64,000 bases of DNA from UBA6244 sp965140775 (GTDB lineage Bacteria; Bacteroidota; Bacteroidia; Bacteroidales; F082). Position numbers and translations under genes: made by a program. The notes below the pieces were generated by a model. It worked only from the letters and a program-made list of their open reading frames with translations, made no database searches and was not told the origin of the DNA. Below are positions 45,451 to 54,414 of this stretch, piece after piece (positions within the stretch are counted from its first letter, which is position 1; each line of letters opens with the position of its first letter). Location: NCBI GenBank assembly GCA_965140775.1, contig OZ223471.1, forward strand, positions 3,534,001 to 3,598,000, written 5' to 3'.

Positions 45451-45461
45451 CACCTCCGCTT

Positions 45462-45477
45462 CAAGCGTCCACGCTTG
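45462..45477. repeat. CAAGCG/CGCTTG palindrome copy
   Basis: CAAGCGTCCACGCTTG forms a 6-bp stem with a four-base loop. It is flanked by CACCTCCGCTT and GAAGTCTGATCATCATTTGA. The reverse-complement copy with one arm changed is at 55036-55051, in a matching context. Confidence 0.85.
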
Positions 45478-45491
45478 AAGTCTGATCATCA

Positions 45492-45665
45492 TTTGACCCA
45501 TTGATCCCACTGATCCACTGATCCCCCTGATCCCACTGATCCCACTGATCCATTTGATCCCCCTGATCCATTTGATCCCCCTGATCCATTGATCCCACTG
45601 ATCCATTGATCCCACTGATCCCCCTGATACACTGATCCCACTGATCCCCCTGATCCATTTAATCC
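45492..45665. repeat. Microsatellite of 8-9 bp TGATCC units
   Basis: About 19 consecutive units of the form TGATCC followed by CAC, CCC, ATT, AC or AT. Overlapping minus-strand frames read as repeated D-Q-W-D-Q and S-G-I-N-G and are not genes. A shorter, reverse-oriented relative lies at 54936-55020. The stretch 45666-45828 holds no gene and leads into the lipoprotein start. Confidence 0.95.
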
Positions 45666-45828
45666 TTCGTATGTCAATGGCTATTCGTACGTTGAAAGGT
45701 TTAATAATTACTCAGGCAATCATCTCTTTATCAAATGGTTAATTCTAAATGTGAAATTTTCCTCAAAATAAAAGTAGGGTAAATCCGTTTTCATGCGGTT
45801 AGTAGTTGAATCAAAAAATTATATCAAA

Positions 45829-46662
45829 ATGAAAAAAATTAATTTGCTTTTGGGATTTACCTTGATCTTTAGTCTGGCACTGCTCACCACCTCATGTAAA
45901 AAAGACGAGGAAAAAGTACCCGCCGAAACTTCAACCACCAACGACGAAGCCCTTGCCGACCGTATTTTCGACAACATCGGCAATATTTCCGATGAGGCTT
46001 ATTCTCTGGAAACCACTACCACCAAATCAACCGACGGCGCCCGTCTGTTCTTGGGCGATTGTGCCACCATTACCCTCGATACCCTGGGCTACCCATTCAC
46101 GCTCACCGTCGATTTTGGCACAGAAAACTGCCTTTGTGAAGACGGCCACTACCGCCGTGGTCAAATCATTGCACACTTTACAGGACCCTACTGGCAAACC
46201 GGAACCGTGATTACACATACGCTCAACAATTATTTTGTGGATGACAACGGCGCCGAGGGAACACGCGTGGTTACCAACATGGGACCCAATTCCGACGGTC
46301 ATATGGAATATCACGTGCAGGTGGATGGCGAAATATTTCTGGCCAATTCGGATGATCATTTTAGCTGGACTTCCACCCGCACCCGCTTATGGATAGAAGG
46401 ATACAACACCTTTACCCCCACTGATGATGTGTACCTGATTTCAGGAACTTCTGCCGGAATTCGAACCAGTGGTGAGACCTGGGCGCGCACCACCATCGAG
46501 CCATTGCGTCTGGAGCTGGATTGTCGACACATTGTTTCCGGAATTCTGGAAATGACCTCAAGCAACGGCCCCCTCATGACCCTGGATTATGGAACCGGTG
46601 CCTGCGACAACGAAGCCTATCTCACTGTCTTTGGTGTGGTTTATACCATCATTCTTCCTTAA
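45829..46662 (+). CDS. Lipoprotein of unknown function, 277 aa
   Basis: The start MKKINLLLGFTLIFSLALL is a lipoprotein signal with lipobox LTTSC and Cys at about 24, followed by the charged linker KKDEEKVPAE. The rest is beta-rich with no recognised domain. It has a possible internal repeat of the pattern ITLDTLGYPFTLTVDFGTEN and LMTLDYGTGACDNEAYLTVF, near each end. Two cysteines at the ENCLC segment may form a disulfide. I chose the ATG at 45829 because the longer frame from 45793 would bury the signal sequence. The ECF sigma gene follows 94 bp on, with its own promoter, so a link to that regulatory trio is uncertain. Confidence 0.75.
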   Translation: MKKINLLLGFTLIFSLALLTTSCKKDEEKVPAETSTTNDEALADRIFDNIGNISDEAYSLETTTTKSTDGARLFLGDCATITLDTLGYPFTLTVDFGTENCLCEDGHYRRGQIIAHFTGPYWQTGTVITHTLNNYFVDDNGAEGTRVVTNMGPNSDGHMEYHVQVDGEIFLANSDDHFSWTSTRTRLWIEGYNTFTPTDDVYLISGTSAGIRTSGETWARTTIEPLRLELDCRHIVSGILEMTSSNGPLMTLDYGTGACDNEAYLTVFGVVYTIILP

Positions 46663-46726
46663 AAAATAACACGGGAAATGTGCCGGGTGTGAAACATAGC
46701 ATCCGGCACACCTCTTTAATATTGGC

Positions 46727-46734
46727 TATCTTTG
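46727..46734 (+). promoter_or_regulatory. -7 element of the sigma/FecR/TonB operon
   Basis: TATCTTTG matches TAnnTTTG perfectly. The presumed transcript start, about 46741, is only some 16 nt before the TTG start of the sigma gene, so the leader is very short. Confidence 0.6.
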
Positions 46735-46756
46735 TCCATAATCTAGTACCAACATC

Positions 46757-47242
46757 TTGACCAAAGAGGAATTTAAACATATATTCGACAGCCATTTCCA
46801 TCAGGTGCGAAACCAAATCTACTACCGTTGTGGTGATGTGGATTTAGCCGGCGACATTGCCCAGGAAACCTTTTTAATCTTTTGGGAAAAACAGTCAAGA
46901 TTTCATGGCCGGCAGGTAAAAGGGTTGTTACACAAAATTGCTAACGACTTGTTTGTGAGCCACTATCGCAAAACTCAAACACAACTAAGTTTCCAACTTC
47001 AACTAAAAAATGAATACAACGCACCAACCCCCGAAGAGGAACTTCAGTTGGAGGAATTGCAGAACAAATGCAACCACGCGCTGCAGTCCATGCCCGAAAA
47101 ACAACGGGAGGTTTTTCTGATGCACCGAATGGATCAAATGAAATACCATGAAATTGCCGAACGTCTCGGACTGAGTGTAAAAGCCGTTGAAAAACGGATG
47201 AAATTGGGACTTGAATATTTAAGAAAAAACATAATTCGTTGA
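46757..47242 (+). CDS. ECF RNA polymerase sigma factor (FecI-like), 161 aa
   Basis: Extracytoplasmic-function sigma factor. Region 2 is at about 8-70 (DIAQETFLIFWEKQSRF), and region 4 at about 105-155 (MPEKQREVFLMHRMDQMKYH then EIAERLGLSVKAVEKRM). The start appears to be TTG at 46757: an in-frame stop (TAA, 46739-46741) lies 15 nt upstream and no ATG is available before MTKEEF. The stop overlaps the FecR start. In Bacteroidota such sigma/anti-sigma/receptor trios respond to the receptor's ligand and switch on the receptor operon. Confidence 0.9.
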   Translation: MTKEEFKHIFDSHFHQVRNQIYYRCGDVDLAGDIAQETFLIFWEKQSRFHGRQVKGLLHKIANDLFVSHYRKTQTQLSFQLQLKNEYNAPTPEEELQLEELQNKCNHALQSMPEKQREVFLMHRMDQMKYHEIAERLGLSVKAVEKRMKLGLEYLRKNIIR

Positions 47243-48096
47243 ATGATAAAAATTTACATATCGACCAAAAACTTACCGAAAGCCAACTAAACGACTTTTT
47301 GGCCGGGGCGGAAGTGCCCTATGCACAATCGAAGGAGGAAATTTGGGAACGCTTATCGCAAAAATTGGAGGAAACATCTCCTCAGAAATCCCGTTTCATA
47401 CATTCCTCACGTTGGATGGCAGTAGCTGCCACACTGATTGTTTTAATTGGCTTGGCCACGGCACTTCGTTTCCATACCACCACCATACAAAGCCCTCCGG
47501 GTCAACACCTGGTGTGTGACCTTCCGGATGGCTCGCAGGTACAGTTAAATGCCGCTTCCACAATCACCTATCACCCCTGGTGGTGGCGTTTTTCCAGAGA
47601 AATTCAGTTTGAAGGCGAAGCATTTTTTAAAGTACAAAAAGGAAGCCCCTTTCGGGTGATATCAAAAACGGGGAAAACCGAAGTGTTGGGAACAAGTTTC
47701 AACATTTTTGCCCGTTCGGATAGCTATGAAGTGCAATGCGTAACAGGAAAAGTGAAGGTGGTTTCTCCTTCCAGCAAAGAGGTGGTGCTTCTGCCCGATT
47801 ATTCGGCCAGCATCAAGCCCAACGGTGAAATTCTCGTACAAAAGAACTCGGAAAGTCGCACTTCCTTTGATTGGATTCACAATAAATTCAACTTCACTTC
47901 CGTTCCTTTGAAAGCTGTATTTCAGGAGGTTGAACGTCAGTACAATGTTACCATCCAAACGGGTATTTCATCAGACCTTATTTATACCGGTCATTTTCAG
48001 GGCCGACGCGATGTGGAAGACGTATTGGCGCTTTTGTGCAAACCCTTTGGCTTACAGTTTGAGAAAATTTCGGATCGAAATTATAGGGTTTACTAA
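47239..48096 (+). CDS. FecR-type anti-sigma factor, 285 aa
   Basis: Membrane anti-sigma regulator. The cytoplasmic N-terminal part (1-55) is followed by one membrane helix at about 60-77 (WMAVAATLIVLIGLATAL) and a periplasmic FecR domain with HLVCDLPDGSQVQLNAASTI and FEGEAFFKVQKGSPFRVISK. A C-terminal domain (FNFTSVPLKAVFQEVERQYN) resembles the secretin/TonB short N-terminal fold and contacts the receptor's signalling domain. The start is TTG, sharing bases with the TGA of the sigma gene; the only nearby ATG (47243) is out of frame. Confidence 0.92.
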   Translation: MNDKNLHIDQKLTESQLNDFLAGAEVPYAQSKEEIWERLSQKLEETSPQKSRFIHSSRWMAVAATLIVLIGLATALRFHTTTIQSPPGQHLVCDLPDGSQVQLNAASTITYHPWWWRFSREIQFEGEAFFKVQKGSPFRVISKTGKTEVLGTSFNIFARSDSYEVQCVTGKVKVVSPSSKEVVLLPDYSASIKPNGEILVQKNSESRTSFDWIHNKFNFTSVPLKAVFQEVERQYNVTIQTGISSDLIYTGHFQGRRDVEDVLALLCKPFGLQFEKISDRNYRVY

Positions 48097-48107
48097 CTAA
48101 CCACCAG

Positions 48108-50630
48108 GTGTATAGAATCGTTGTTGTCCTACTTGTGTCATTGCTTTGGCTTTCCGTCCGCCTCAACGGACAAGAGGTGGTGGTGTCGGCCAAAAACGAA
48201 CCCCTAAACAAGGTACTAACCCACTTAATCGACGATTATAACGCGAGTATTTCATTCAACGACAGGGCTTTATCTATTTATAAAATTACCCTTTCGGGGA
48301 AATATTCATCCGTTGAAAAAGCCATTTCAGCATTATTAACCCATCTTCCGCTTCAATACGAGTTACAAGGCGATGTTTTGGTGATTTTTCCCGCCAAGGT
48401 GTCCAAGCCGGAAAAGCGCAAGTGGTTGATATCAGGGAAAGTAAGCGAGAAAGGGACGGGTGAATTGCTCCCCTTTTCGCATGTAATGATCAACGACGTG
48501 GGAATGGTAACGGATATGACGGGCAGTTTTTCGTTTGCTTCCGAAACGGATAGTGTGTTCAAGGTGCAAGTTTCCTATCTGGGCTATTTTAAGTTCGATA
48601 CACTGGTGTTTGGAAATGCCCGGATTACGGTTTCGTTGATGCCTTCCAGTATTGGCCTTTCGGAAGTGGTGATCGAAAACAAAGCGGTGGAACGTGCCGG
48701 ACAATACGGACAAAAAGCGGGTTTGATCAAATTGAATCACCGCATTGCAGGATTTTTGCCGGGTTATGGCGATAATTCGGTGTTTAATTTACTGCGTCTG
48801 CAACCCGGAATTCTTGCCTCGGGCGAACAAACCAACGAGCTCATCATCTGGGGTAGCTACGAGGGTCAAAGCAAGGTGGTTTTTGATGGCATGACCATTT
48901 ACGGGCTTAAGAACTTCAATGACAACATCAGCTCCTTCAACCCCTTGATGGCCAAAGATATTGAAATCAACAAAGGTGGATACGACGTTACCCTGGGCGA
49001 CCGCGTAGGCGGGATTGTCAACGTAGCCGGAAAGCTGGGAAATATCCGTCAGGCGTCCTTCGAATTTGTGGTCAACAACATGACCATCAACTCCTTGGTG
49101 GAGGTACCCATTACCAAAAAAGGCTCACTAATTCTGGCTTTTCGCCATACCTATTACGACCTCTACGACCCTGAGGATTTGAACTTTCTGGTAAACAGAA
49201 ACACCGTTGCCGATTCTGCCAACGATTTGGATCTGACCATCCGACCCGATTACAAATTCAGTGATATCAACATCAAATATGCTACCCGGATGGGTAAAAA
49301 TGACGACCTTTTTTACATAAGTTTTTACGGTGGTTCCGATAATTTTGGGTATCATATCGACGAAACCTATGCCCATTATCAACTGCTCAAGGAGACAAAG
49401 GAGGAAAATTCGCAAAGTGGCGCGGCCATTTTTTATGGAAAGCAATGGAGCGAAAGGGCCAGAACTAATTTTACCATGAGTTATTCCGCTTTGCGCTCGC
49501 AGTTTACCAATAACCTGCAGGTAATTTTTCCGCAAATCAGCAAGGTCAATCAGGTAGCTGACAAACATACCGACAACCAACTAACGGAGTTTTCAACCAA
49601 AGCCGACAATATTTTCAGGATAAGTAGCACACAGAGTCTGGAAACAGGCATTGAAATTATTTCTAACCGGGTGGAGCTGAAAGAGGACACCTTTGCGGTG
49701 AACTACCTCAACATGCAAAACAACTCACCCCGACTAAACCTTTATGCCCAGGATGTGGTTTCGCTGGGAAGTTGGGCCATCCTCAAACCCGGACTGAGGC
49801 TCACTTATGCCCACCTGCCCCATAAGATTTTTGCCGACCCGCGCATTTCTTTGTCCATAAAGGCAAGTGAGAAATGGAAAATCAACCTGGCCTGGGGAAT
49901 CTATCATCAGTATATTGCACGCAGCTCAGTACTCGATGCCGGAGGAAATTACAAGTATTTGTGGGCAGTGTGCGACAGTTTGAATGTGCCTGTTTTGTCG
50001 GCTCAGCATTATGTGGTGGGGACTTCTTTTCAATCTGCAGGATTTACAGCCAGTCTTGATGCCTACTATAAAAACGTGAACGGACTTACCCGCTATATCC
50101 AGTCGTATGTATATCACGTACAGGATGTTTTTACCGGAAAGGGCAGAAGCTATGGTGTGGATGTGGTGTTGAAACATGAGTTTCGTCAACATGCTTTTTG
50201 GATTGCTTATTCCCTCAGCCGCACCGAAGAATTGTTTACCTACTTCCTCGACCAACAATACCGAAGGGCTCCGCAAGACCAAACCCACGAAATCAAACTG
50301 GCCGGTTCGTTGAATTTCGACCCCTTCTTTTTTTCGGCAGATTATGTCTTTGGTTCCGGTTTCCCGGATTATTTGTACGATAGGCAAAACATTGGCCAAA
50401 ACACCGGCATTGCAAAAAACTACAGTCGTCTGGATGTGTCGGCGGTGTATAAGTTTCTGAATCGCAGGTTAAAAGGCGAGATAGGAATATCCGTGTTGAA
50501 TGTACTGAACCGTGAGAATTTCAAATTGGAAAACTTCGAACACATTCCGGCAGGTCAAACCAGTGGCATCAATATTTATGCGGAAGCCATTCCGTTTACG
50601 CCCACATTGTTTCTAAAACTCTATTTGTAA
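48108..50630 (+). CDS. FecA-like TonB-dependent receptor with STN signalling domain, 840 aa
   Basis: Outer membrane transporter and signal sensor. Signal peptide at 1-22, then an STN domain (about 23-85: VVVSAKNEPLNKVLTHLIDD), a carboxypeptidase-like domain (about 100-190), plug (about 215-315) and barrel. The STN domain and the adjacent sigma/anti-sigma genes indicate signal-coupled uptake. No SusD or substrate-processing gene is beside it, so the ligand cannot be named. The reading frame starts at GTG (48108), 11 bp after the FecR stop. The 3' end overlaps that of the convergent T9SS gene by ten bases. Confidence 0.92.
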   Translation: MYRIVVVLLVSLLWLSVRLNGQEVVVSAKNEPLNKVLTHLIDDYNASISFNDRALSIYKITLSGKYSSVEKAISALLTHLPLQYELQGDVLVIFPAKVSKPEKRKWLISGKVSEKGTGELLPFSHVMINDVGMVTDMTGSFSFASETDSVFKVQVSYLGYFKFDTLVFGNARITVSLMPSSIGLSEVVIENKAVERAGQYGQKAGLIKLNHRIAGFLPGYGDNSVFNLLRLQPGILASGEQTNELIIWGSYEGQSKVVFDGMTIYGLKNFNDNISSFNPLMAKDIEINKGGYDVTLGDRVGGIVNVAGKLGNIRQASFEFVVNNMTINSLVEVPITKKGSLILAFRHTYYDLYDPEDLNFLVNRNTVADSANDLDLTIRPDYKFSDINIKYATRMGKNDDLFYISFYGGSDNFGYHIDETYAHYQLLKETKEENSQSGAAIFYGKQWSERARTNFTMSYSALRSQFTNNLQVIFPQISKVNQVADKHTDNQLTEFSTKADNIFRISSTQSLETGIEIISNRVELKEDTFAVNYLNMQNNSPRLNLYAQDVVSLGSWAILKPGLRLTYAHLPHKIFADPRISLSIKASEKWKINLAWGIYHQYIARSSVLDAGGNYKYLWAVCDSLNVPVLSAQHYVVGTSFQSAGFTASLDAYYKNVNGLTRYIQSYVYHVQDVFTGKGRSYGVDVVLKHEFRQHAFWIAYSLSRTEELFTYFLDQQYRRAPQDQTHEIKLAGSLNFDPFFFSADYVFGSGFPDYLYDRQNIGQNTGIAKNYSRLDVSAVYKFLNRRLKGEIGISVLNVLNRENFKLENFEHIPAGQTSGINIYAEAIPFTPTLFLKLYL

Positions 50631-52078
50631 ACAACCCTTTGAGAGGTTTGGTCTCCATTTTGGTTGACCACCACCACATAGATTCCTTTGGGAACATTCG
50701 GGTCAGGAACCCACACGCAACTTTGAGTTGGAAGATTATCAGCAGGAATGGTGTGCTGCCAAACCGGTTTTCCCGAAAGGGAATATACAGACACCAGGAT
50801 CTCTTCACCTGAAATGGAACTCAAGTTGATTTGAACTTCGCTCGCGAAAGGGTTGGGATGAACCGAAACCGTGATGCCGGTATCTGAGTGTTCGTCAACA
50901 CCTCCCTCAATAAAGCCAAGAAATTTGGAGCCATACAGTGCCACATGATCGTTTCGGTGCGATTGCCAAACACCGTAAATCCAGAAACTCATGATGCCAT
51001 CGTATTCACCCCAAAATAGGTTTGGGTTGCTATCGAGCAGCCCATCATTGGTCAAGTTTGTAGTGTCGGGGGAGTTTCCATACTCACTAAACGATCCGTA
51101 AATCTCGGCGTTGTTACCTTCACCGGTGGCATACAACAGCACATGAGGCATCCATTCGTCCTTCACCACAAGGTCCCACATGATGTACGATGGGTGCTGA
51201 ATATTAGGAAGGTTGCAGGTGTTCAACACAAACTCAAATCCACCGGAATAATTTGAGTAGCTATAGCCGTGTACCTGATTGTTGTTTAACCAGACAAGCT
51301 CATCTACGAAACTGAATTCTGATTTGTCCACGGTGAGGTCGGTATTATTTCCTGAGGTTTTAACGGGATAGGTTTCATTCCAGTACCCGCTCCCGTTTAC
51401 TATATCATATTCGTATTTTCGACCAAAAATATGCAGGGAGTCGCCCACTTTTCGTTGGAAATAGGCATTATCTTGCCCTATTACAACGGAAGTATTTCTG
51501 AGTGAATCGAGTTTGGTGATTTCACTGAGCGTAATTTGGTTATTTTCAACGACAGGGAGGGCCGTCCAAACACATGAATCTTCTATCCAACCAAGATGTT
51601 TTATGTAAGAATTCTGTGAAATGATTAAATTACTTTTGGTCGTGTTGGTAAAGGTGAGTTGTGTGGTATTTGAATGCGTCAGGTCGTTTTCAATTTTGGT
51701 AACAAAAATGTTGGTGTCGCCTCCACTATTTGATAAATAAATAACAAAACCAAGAAACTCGTTCGCATATCCGGAAATAAACACCGGATTGTAATGCACT
51801 TCATTATTGGTTAACAGAGGGGTCTCAGGATCCATGGTGGTCAGGTTCCTGAACCAAATGTCAGTATTGCAGGTGTCGCACATTTTTTTTTCGTAGAGGA
51901 TGGCAAGCTCCTGGTTATAACTCAGCCACCATCCGACAGGGTTGCTGTTAAATGTTAACGAATCCGTTATGGGAAAAGTGGGTCCCCATTCATAAACACC
52001 TTGTCCGTGAGCAGGAAAAACCAGTAAAATAAGGTAAAAGAGGCTTGACAGAAGTTGTATTTTTGTTTTCATTTGCAT
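50621..52078 (-). CDS. Secreted protein with T9SS sorting domain, 485 aa, function unknown
   Basis: N-terminal signal peptide (LLSSLFYLILLVFPAHG). The body is beta-rich with repeated segments of the kind seen in beta-propellers (LTFTNTTKSNLIIS, FVDELVWLNNNQVHGYSYSN, NPNLFWGEYDGIMSFWIYG). The last 80 residues are a type A T9SS domain (TVSVHPNPFASEVQINLSSI, PKGIYVVVVNQNG). Two Cys in KKMCDTCNTDIWF may bind metal or bridge. No enzyme motif was recognised. Start at 52078 or, two codons down, 52072. Confidence 0.75.
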   Translation of the reverse strand: MQMKTKIQLLSSLFYLILLVFPAHGQGVYEWGPTFPITDSLTFNSNPVGWWLSYNQELAILYEKKMCDTCNTDIWFRNLTTMDPETPLLTNNEVHYNPVFISGYANEFLGFVIYLSNSGGDTNIFVTKIENDLTHSNTTQLTFTNTTKSNLIISQNSYIKHLGWIEDSCVWTALPVVENNQITLSEITKLDSLRNTSVVIGQDNAYFQRKVGDSLHIFGRKYEYDIVNGSGYWNETYPVKTSGNNTDLTVDKSEFSFVDELVWLNNNQVHGYSYSNYSGGFEFVLNTCNLPNIQHPSYIMWDLVVKDEWMPHVLLYATGEGNNAEIYGSFSEYGNSPDTTNLTNDGLLDSNPNLFWGEYDGIMSFWIYGVWQSHRNDHVALYGSKFLGFIEGGVDEHSDTGITVSVHPNPFASEVQINLSSISGEEILVSVYSLSGKPVWQHTIPADNLPTQSCVWVPDPNVPKGIYVVVVNQNGDQTSQRVVYK

Positions 52079-52172
52079 GGAAATTATTGGCGCTATAAAG
52101 TTAGGCTAAATTTCAAGAAATCAGGTAAAAGTGGGAACATTTGATACATGAAATAAAAATATTTAAAATCGC

Positions 52173-52203
52173 TTGAATATTTGAAAAATTATACCGTATT
52201 TTG
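52173..52203 (+). promoter_or_regulatory. Promoter of rpmB
   Basis: TTG at 52173-52175, a 21-bp spacer, and TATTTTG at 52197-52203 resemble the Bacteroidota promoter with the -7 element one base short. Confidence 0.4.
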
Positions 52204-52239
52204 CACTCCCTTTTTGAACACCATATAAACTAAGGAAAG

Positions 52240-52479
52240 ATGTCAAGAATTTGTGAAATTACCGGAAAGAAAGTGATGACAGGAAACAACGTTTCCCACT
52301 CCAATATCAAAACCAAAAGAAGGTTTCAGCCTAATTTTCAAACCAAGAAATTTTTTATTCCTGAAACCGGCAAGTGGGTTACCTTACGTGTAAGTGCCAA
52401 TGGTCTTCGCACCATCAACAAAAAGGGCATTTCTGCTGCTTTAAAAGATGCGGCTGCCAAAGGATATTACAAAGCGTAG
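52240..52479 (+). CDS. rpmB: 50S ribosomal protein L28
   Basis: Ribosomal protein L28 of 79 aa. MSRICEITGKKVMTGNNVSH and FQPNFQTKKFFIPE, then VTLRVSANGLRTINKKGI, are conserved. CEITGKK keeps only one of the zinc-type cysteines. In many Bacteroidota rpmB is followed by rpmG and a small DUF4295 gene; here a terminator follows directly, so the usual cluster is broken up. Confidence 0.97.
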   Translation: MSRICEITGKKVMTGNNVSHSNIKTKRRFQPNFQTKKFFIPETGKWVTLRVSANGLRTINKKGISAALKDAAAKGYYKA

Positions 52480-52500
52480 CTTTCAAAATTATATGAACAA

Positions 52501-52533
52501 AAAAACTGTATCGGAATCCGATACAGTTTTTTT
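52501..52533. terminator. Bidirectional terminator between rpmB and the adenylate kinase gene
   Basis: AAAAACTGTATCGG (52501-52514) pairs with CCGATACAGTTTTT (52518-52531) with only AAT in the loop. T-runs follow on both strands. It serves convergent rpmB (+) and adk (-). Confidence 0.9.
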
Positions 52534-52552
52534 ATTGGGTGCATTTTTCTTT

Positions 52553-53725
52553 TTACAGATTTCTTTTGATCAGTTCGGCAATGCTTCCCGACAGTTTGTC
52601 GAACACCTCCTCGCGTGTACCTTCGGCATCCACGCGGTGATATTTTCCCTGTTTCTGATAGAAATCGATAACAGGCTCAGTTTTTTCGCGGTATTGTTCC
52701 AGTCGGTTGACAATCAAATCGGTACTGAGGTCGTACGAACGGGCCGTTTCGGGTGATTGGGCACGCGACGACAGACGTTTCAGTGCGCTGAGGGTTCCCA
52801 GTTTGAGTTCAATCATAGCCGAAACCTGCATGTTGTCGCGCATAAGCAACCCATCCAGAATATAGGCCTGCACGATGGTACGCGGGAATCCTTTAAAAAT
52901 GAAACCGTTGGCTTCGGGATGTTTTTCAATTTTTTCGGCAATCAGTTTGATGGGAATTTCATCCGGAACAATTTCTCCCTTGTCCATGTAAGGTTTTACA
53001 ATCTTGCCCAATTCGGTACCGTCTTTAATTTCCTGACGCAGCATTTTACCTGTTGAAATATACACCAGGTTGTGTTTTTTGGCCAGCATGTCGCCTTGGG
53101 TTCCTTTGCCCGAACCGGGTTTGCCCAGAAGTACAATGTTGGTATATTCCTTTTCTTTTTTCTGTTCGATGATGTCCACGATGTGGTCGAAAATTTCATC
53201 GATGGAACCTACCCCGTTTAATCTGATATACTTTTTACGGTCTCCGTAATAAGCAGCTACAGGTTTTGTTTTGTTTTCGTATTCCTGAAGTCTGAATTTG
53301 ATTACGTCGGCTGTGTCATCCGGTCGGTGCGATGTTTCGGAACGCAGCAGCAACCTTTCGGTAAGCTCCTCGTTGGGCACTTCCAGGCTGAGCATCATGT
53401 GCAAACTGGTGTTGAGTTTAAGCAAAAGTCCATCCAGAATGTAAGCCTGTACCACGGTGCGTGGAAACCCGTCAAACAAAATACCGCGACTGTGGATGTT
53501 GGTCGTAATTCGTTTTTCGATGAGTTGAACAATCATTTCATCCGAAACCAGTCCACCTTTGTTGATGATTTCTTTGGCTTTCTTCCCCATGTCTGTACCT
53601 TCCTCAATTTCAGTACGTAGCAAGTCGCCAGTGGAAATGTAAGTGAGGTTGTATTTTTCGAGAAGTTTTTTCGATTGAGTTCCTTTACCGGCACCGGGAG
53701 GGCCAAACAGAGCGATATTGAGCAT
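52553..53725 (-). CDS. adk: Tandem-fused adenylate kinase, two kinase domains in one 390-aa chain
   Basis: Converts ATP + AMP to 2 ADP. The protein is two complete adenylate kinase domains joined at about residue 193. Domain 1: P-loop GPPGAGKGTQ, STGDLLRTEI, FDGFPRTVVQAYILDGLL, lid region LLRSETSHRPDDTADVIKFR. Domain 2: P-loop GKPGSGKGTQ, STGKMLRQEI, FKGFPRTIVQAYILDGLL, lid SSRAQSPETARSYDLSTDLI. Normal enzymes are single-domain, 190-220 aa. The lid of domain 2 is diverged (ARSYDL in place of HRPDDT) but keeps an Arg and an Asp. The hpt gene lies 14 bp upstream, forming a purine-salvage operon. Confidence 0.93.
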   Translation of the reverse strand: MLNIALFGPPGAGKGTQSKKLLEKYNLTYISTGDLLRTEIEEGTDMGKKAKEIINKGGLVSDEMIVQLIEKRITTNIHSRGILFDGFPRTVVQAYILDGLLLKLNTSLHMMLSLEVPNEELTERLLLRSETSHRPDDTADVIKFRLQEYENKTKPVAAYYGDRKKYIRLNGVGSIDEIFDHIVDIIEQKKEKEYTNIVLLGKPGSGKGTQGDMLAKKHNLVYISTGKMLRQEIKDGTELGKIVKPYMDKGEIVPDEIPIKLIAEKIEKHPEANGFIFKGFPRTIVQAYILDGLLMRDNMQVSAMIELKLGTLSALKRLSSRAQSPETARSYDLSTDLIVNRLEQYREKTEPVIDFYQKQGKYHRVDAEGTREEVFDKLSGSIAELIKRNL

Positions 53726-53739
53726 GCGTTTCTTGGTGT

Positions 53740-54282
53740 TTAGGGTTCAACAATTTTATAAATATCTTTCAGGTTACGGCCTTGTCCGTCATAATCGAGG
53801 CCATATCCCACGATAAAGTCGTTGGGGATTTCAATACCCACATAATCGATGGCAAAATCCTTTTGAAAAGCCGAAGGTTTAAACAGCAGGGTGGCAATTT
53901 TCACCTCATGGGCTCCCATACGTTCCAGCCGGTCGAGTACTTTCTCCATGGTAATGCCCGTGTCGATGATATCTTCAAGGATAATGACCGTTCGGCCGGT
54001 AATTTCTTCGTTGAACCCAATGAGTTCGCGCACCTGTTCGGTACTTTGAGTTCCCACGTAGGAGGACAATTTTACAAAACTGATTTCGCAGGGAATGGTA
54101 ATTTTTTTGAGCAAATCGGCGGCAAACATAAATGAGCCATTCAGGATGACCAGAAATAGCGGTGTGGTGTCTTTTAATTCCACATTCATCCGTTGGGCCA
54201 ATTGCTCGATGGATTGGTCGATTTTTTCAAACTCAATAAAGGGTTCAAAGTGTTTGTCGTGTATTTGGATCGTATTCTTCAT
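53740..54282 (-). CDS. hpt: Hypoxanthine phosphoribosyltransferase
   Basis: Makes IMP or GMP from hypoxanthine or guanine and PRPP. At 180 aa it has the PRPP-binding motif VVILEDIIDTGITM, the early loop FLVILNGSFMFAADLLKKI, and VGYGLDYDGQGRNLKDIY at the C-terminus. I use the ATG at 54280-54282; the longer frame would start at TTG. A TATCTTTG -7 element lies 56 bp upstream. It precedes adk, with purE divergent. Confidence 0.95.
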   Translation of the reverse strand: MKNTIQIHDKHFEPFIEFEKIDQSIEQLAQRMNVELKDTTPLFLVILNGSFMFAADLLKKITIPCEISFVKLSSYVGTQSTEQVRELIGFNEEITGRTVIILEDIIDTGITMEKVLDRLERMGAHEVKIATLLFKPSAFQKDFAIDYVGIEIPNDFIVGYGLDYDGQGRNLKDIYKIVEP

Positions 54283-54337
54283 CTGCAAATCAATAAAATA
54301 TGAAAATCAGTTGCTAAAGCCATTCGTTAGAAACCCA

Positions 54338-54345
54338 CAAAGATA
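54338..54345 (-). promoter_or_regulatory. -7 element of hpt-adk
   Basis: TATCTTTG on the minus strand, a perfect TAnnTTTG; no clear -33 element. It lies back to back with the purE -7 element at 54380. Confidence 0.5.
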
Positions 54346-54379
54346 ACACAACACCCGCATTATCCTAACCCTATTTTAT

Positions 54380-54387
54380 TATTTTTG
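54380..54387 (+). promoter_or_regulatory. -7 element of purE
   Basis: TATTTTTG, a perfect TAnnTTTG, 27 bp before the purE start codon. Confidence 0.5.
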
Positions 54388-54414
54388 CCGAAGTTGAACA
54401 TATAATTTAGCGAT

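Noticed and set aside
45461..45677. Overlapping frames encoding DQWDQG- and SGINGS-type repeats
   Set aside because: They are translations of the TGATCC microsatellite in two frames; no start signal, promoter or non-repetitive part.
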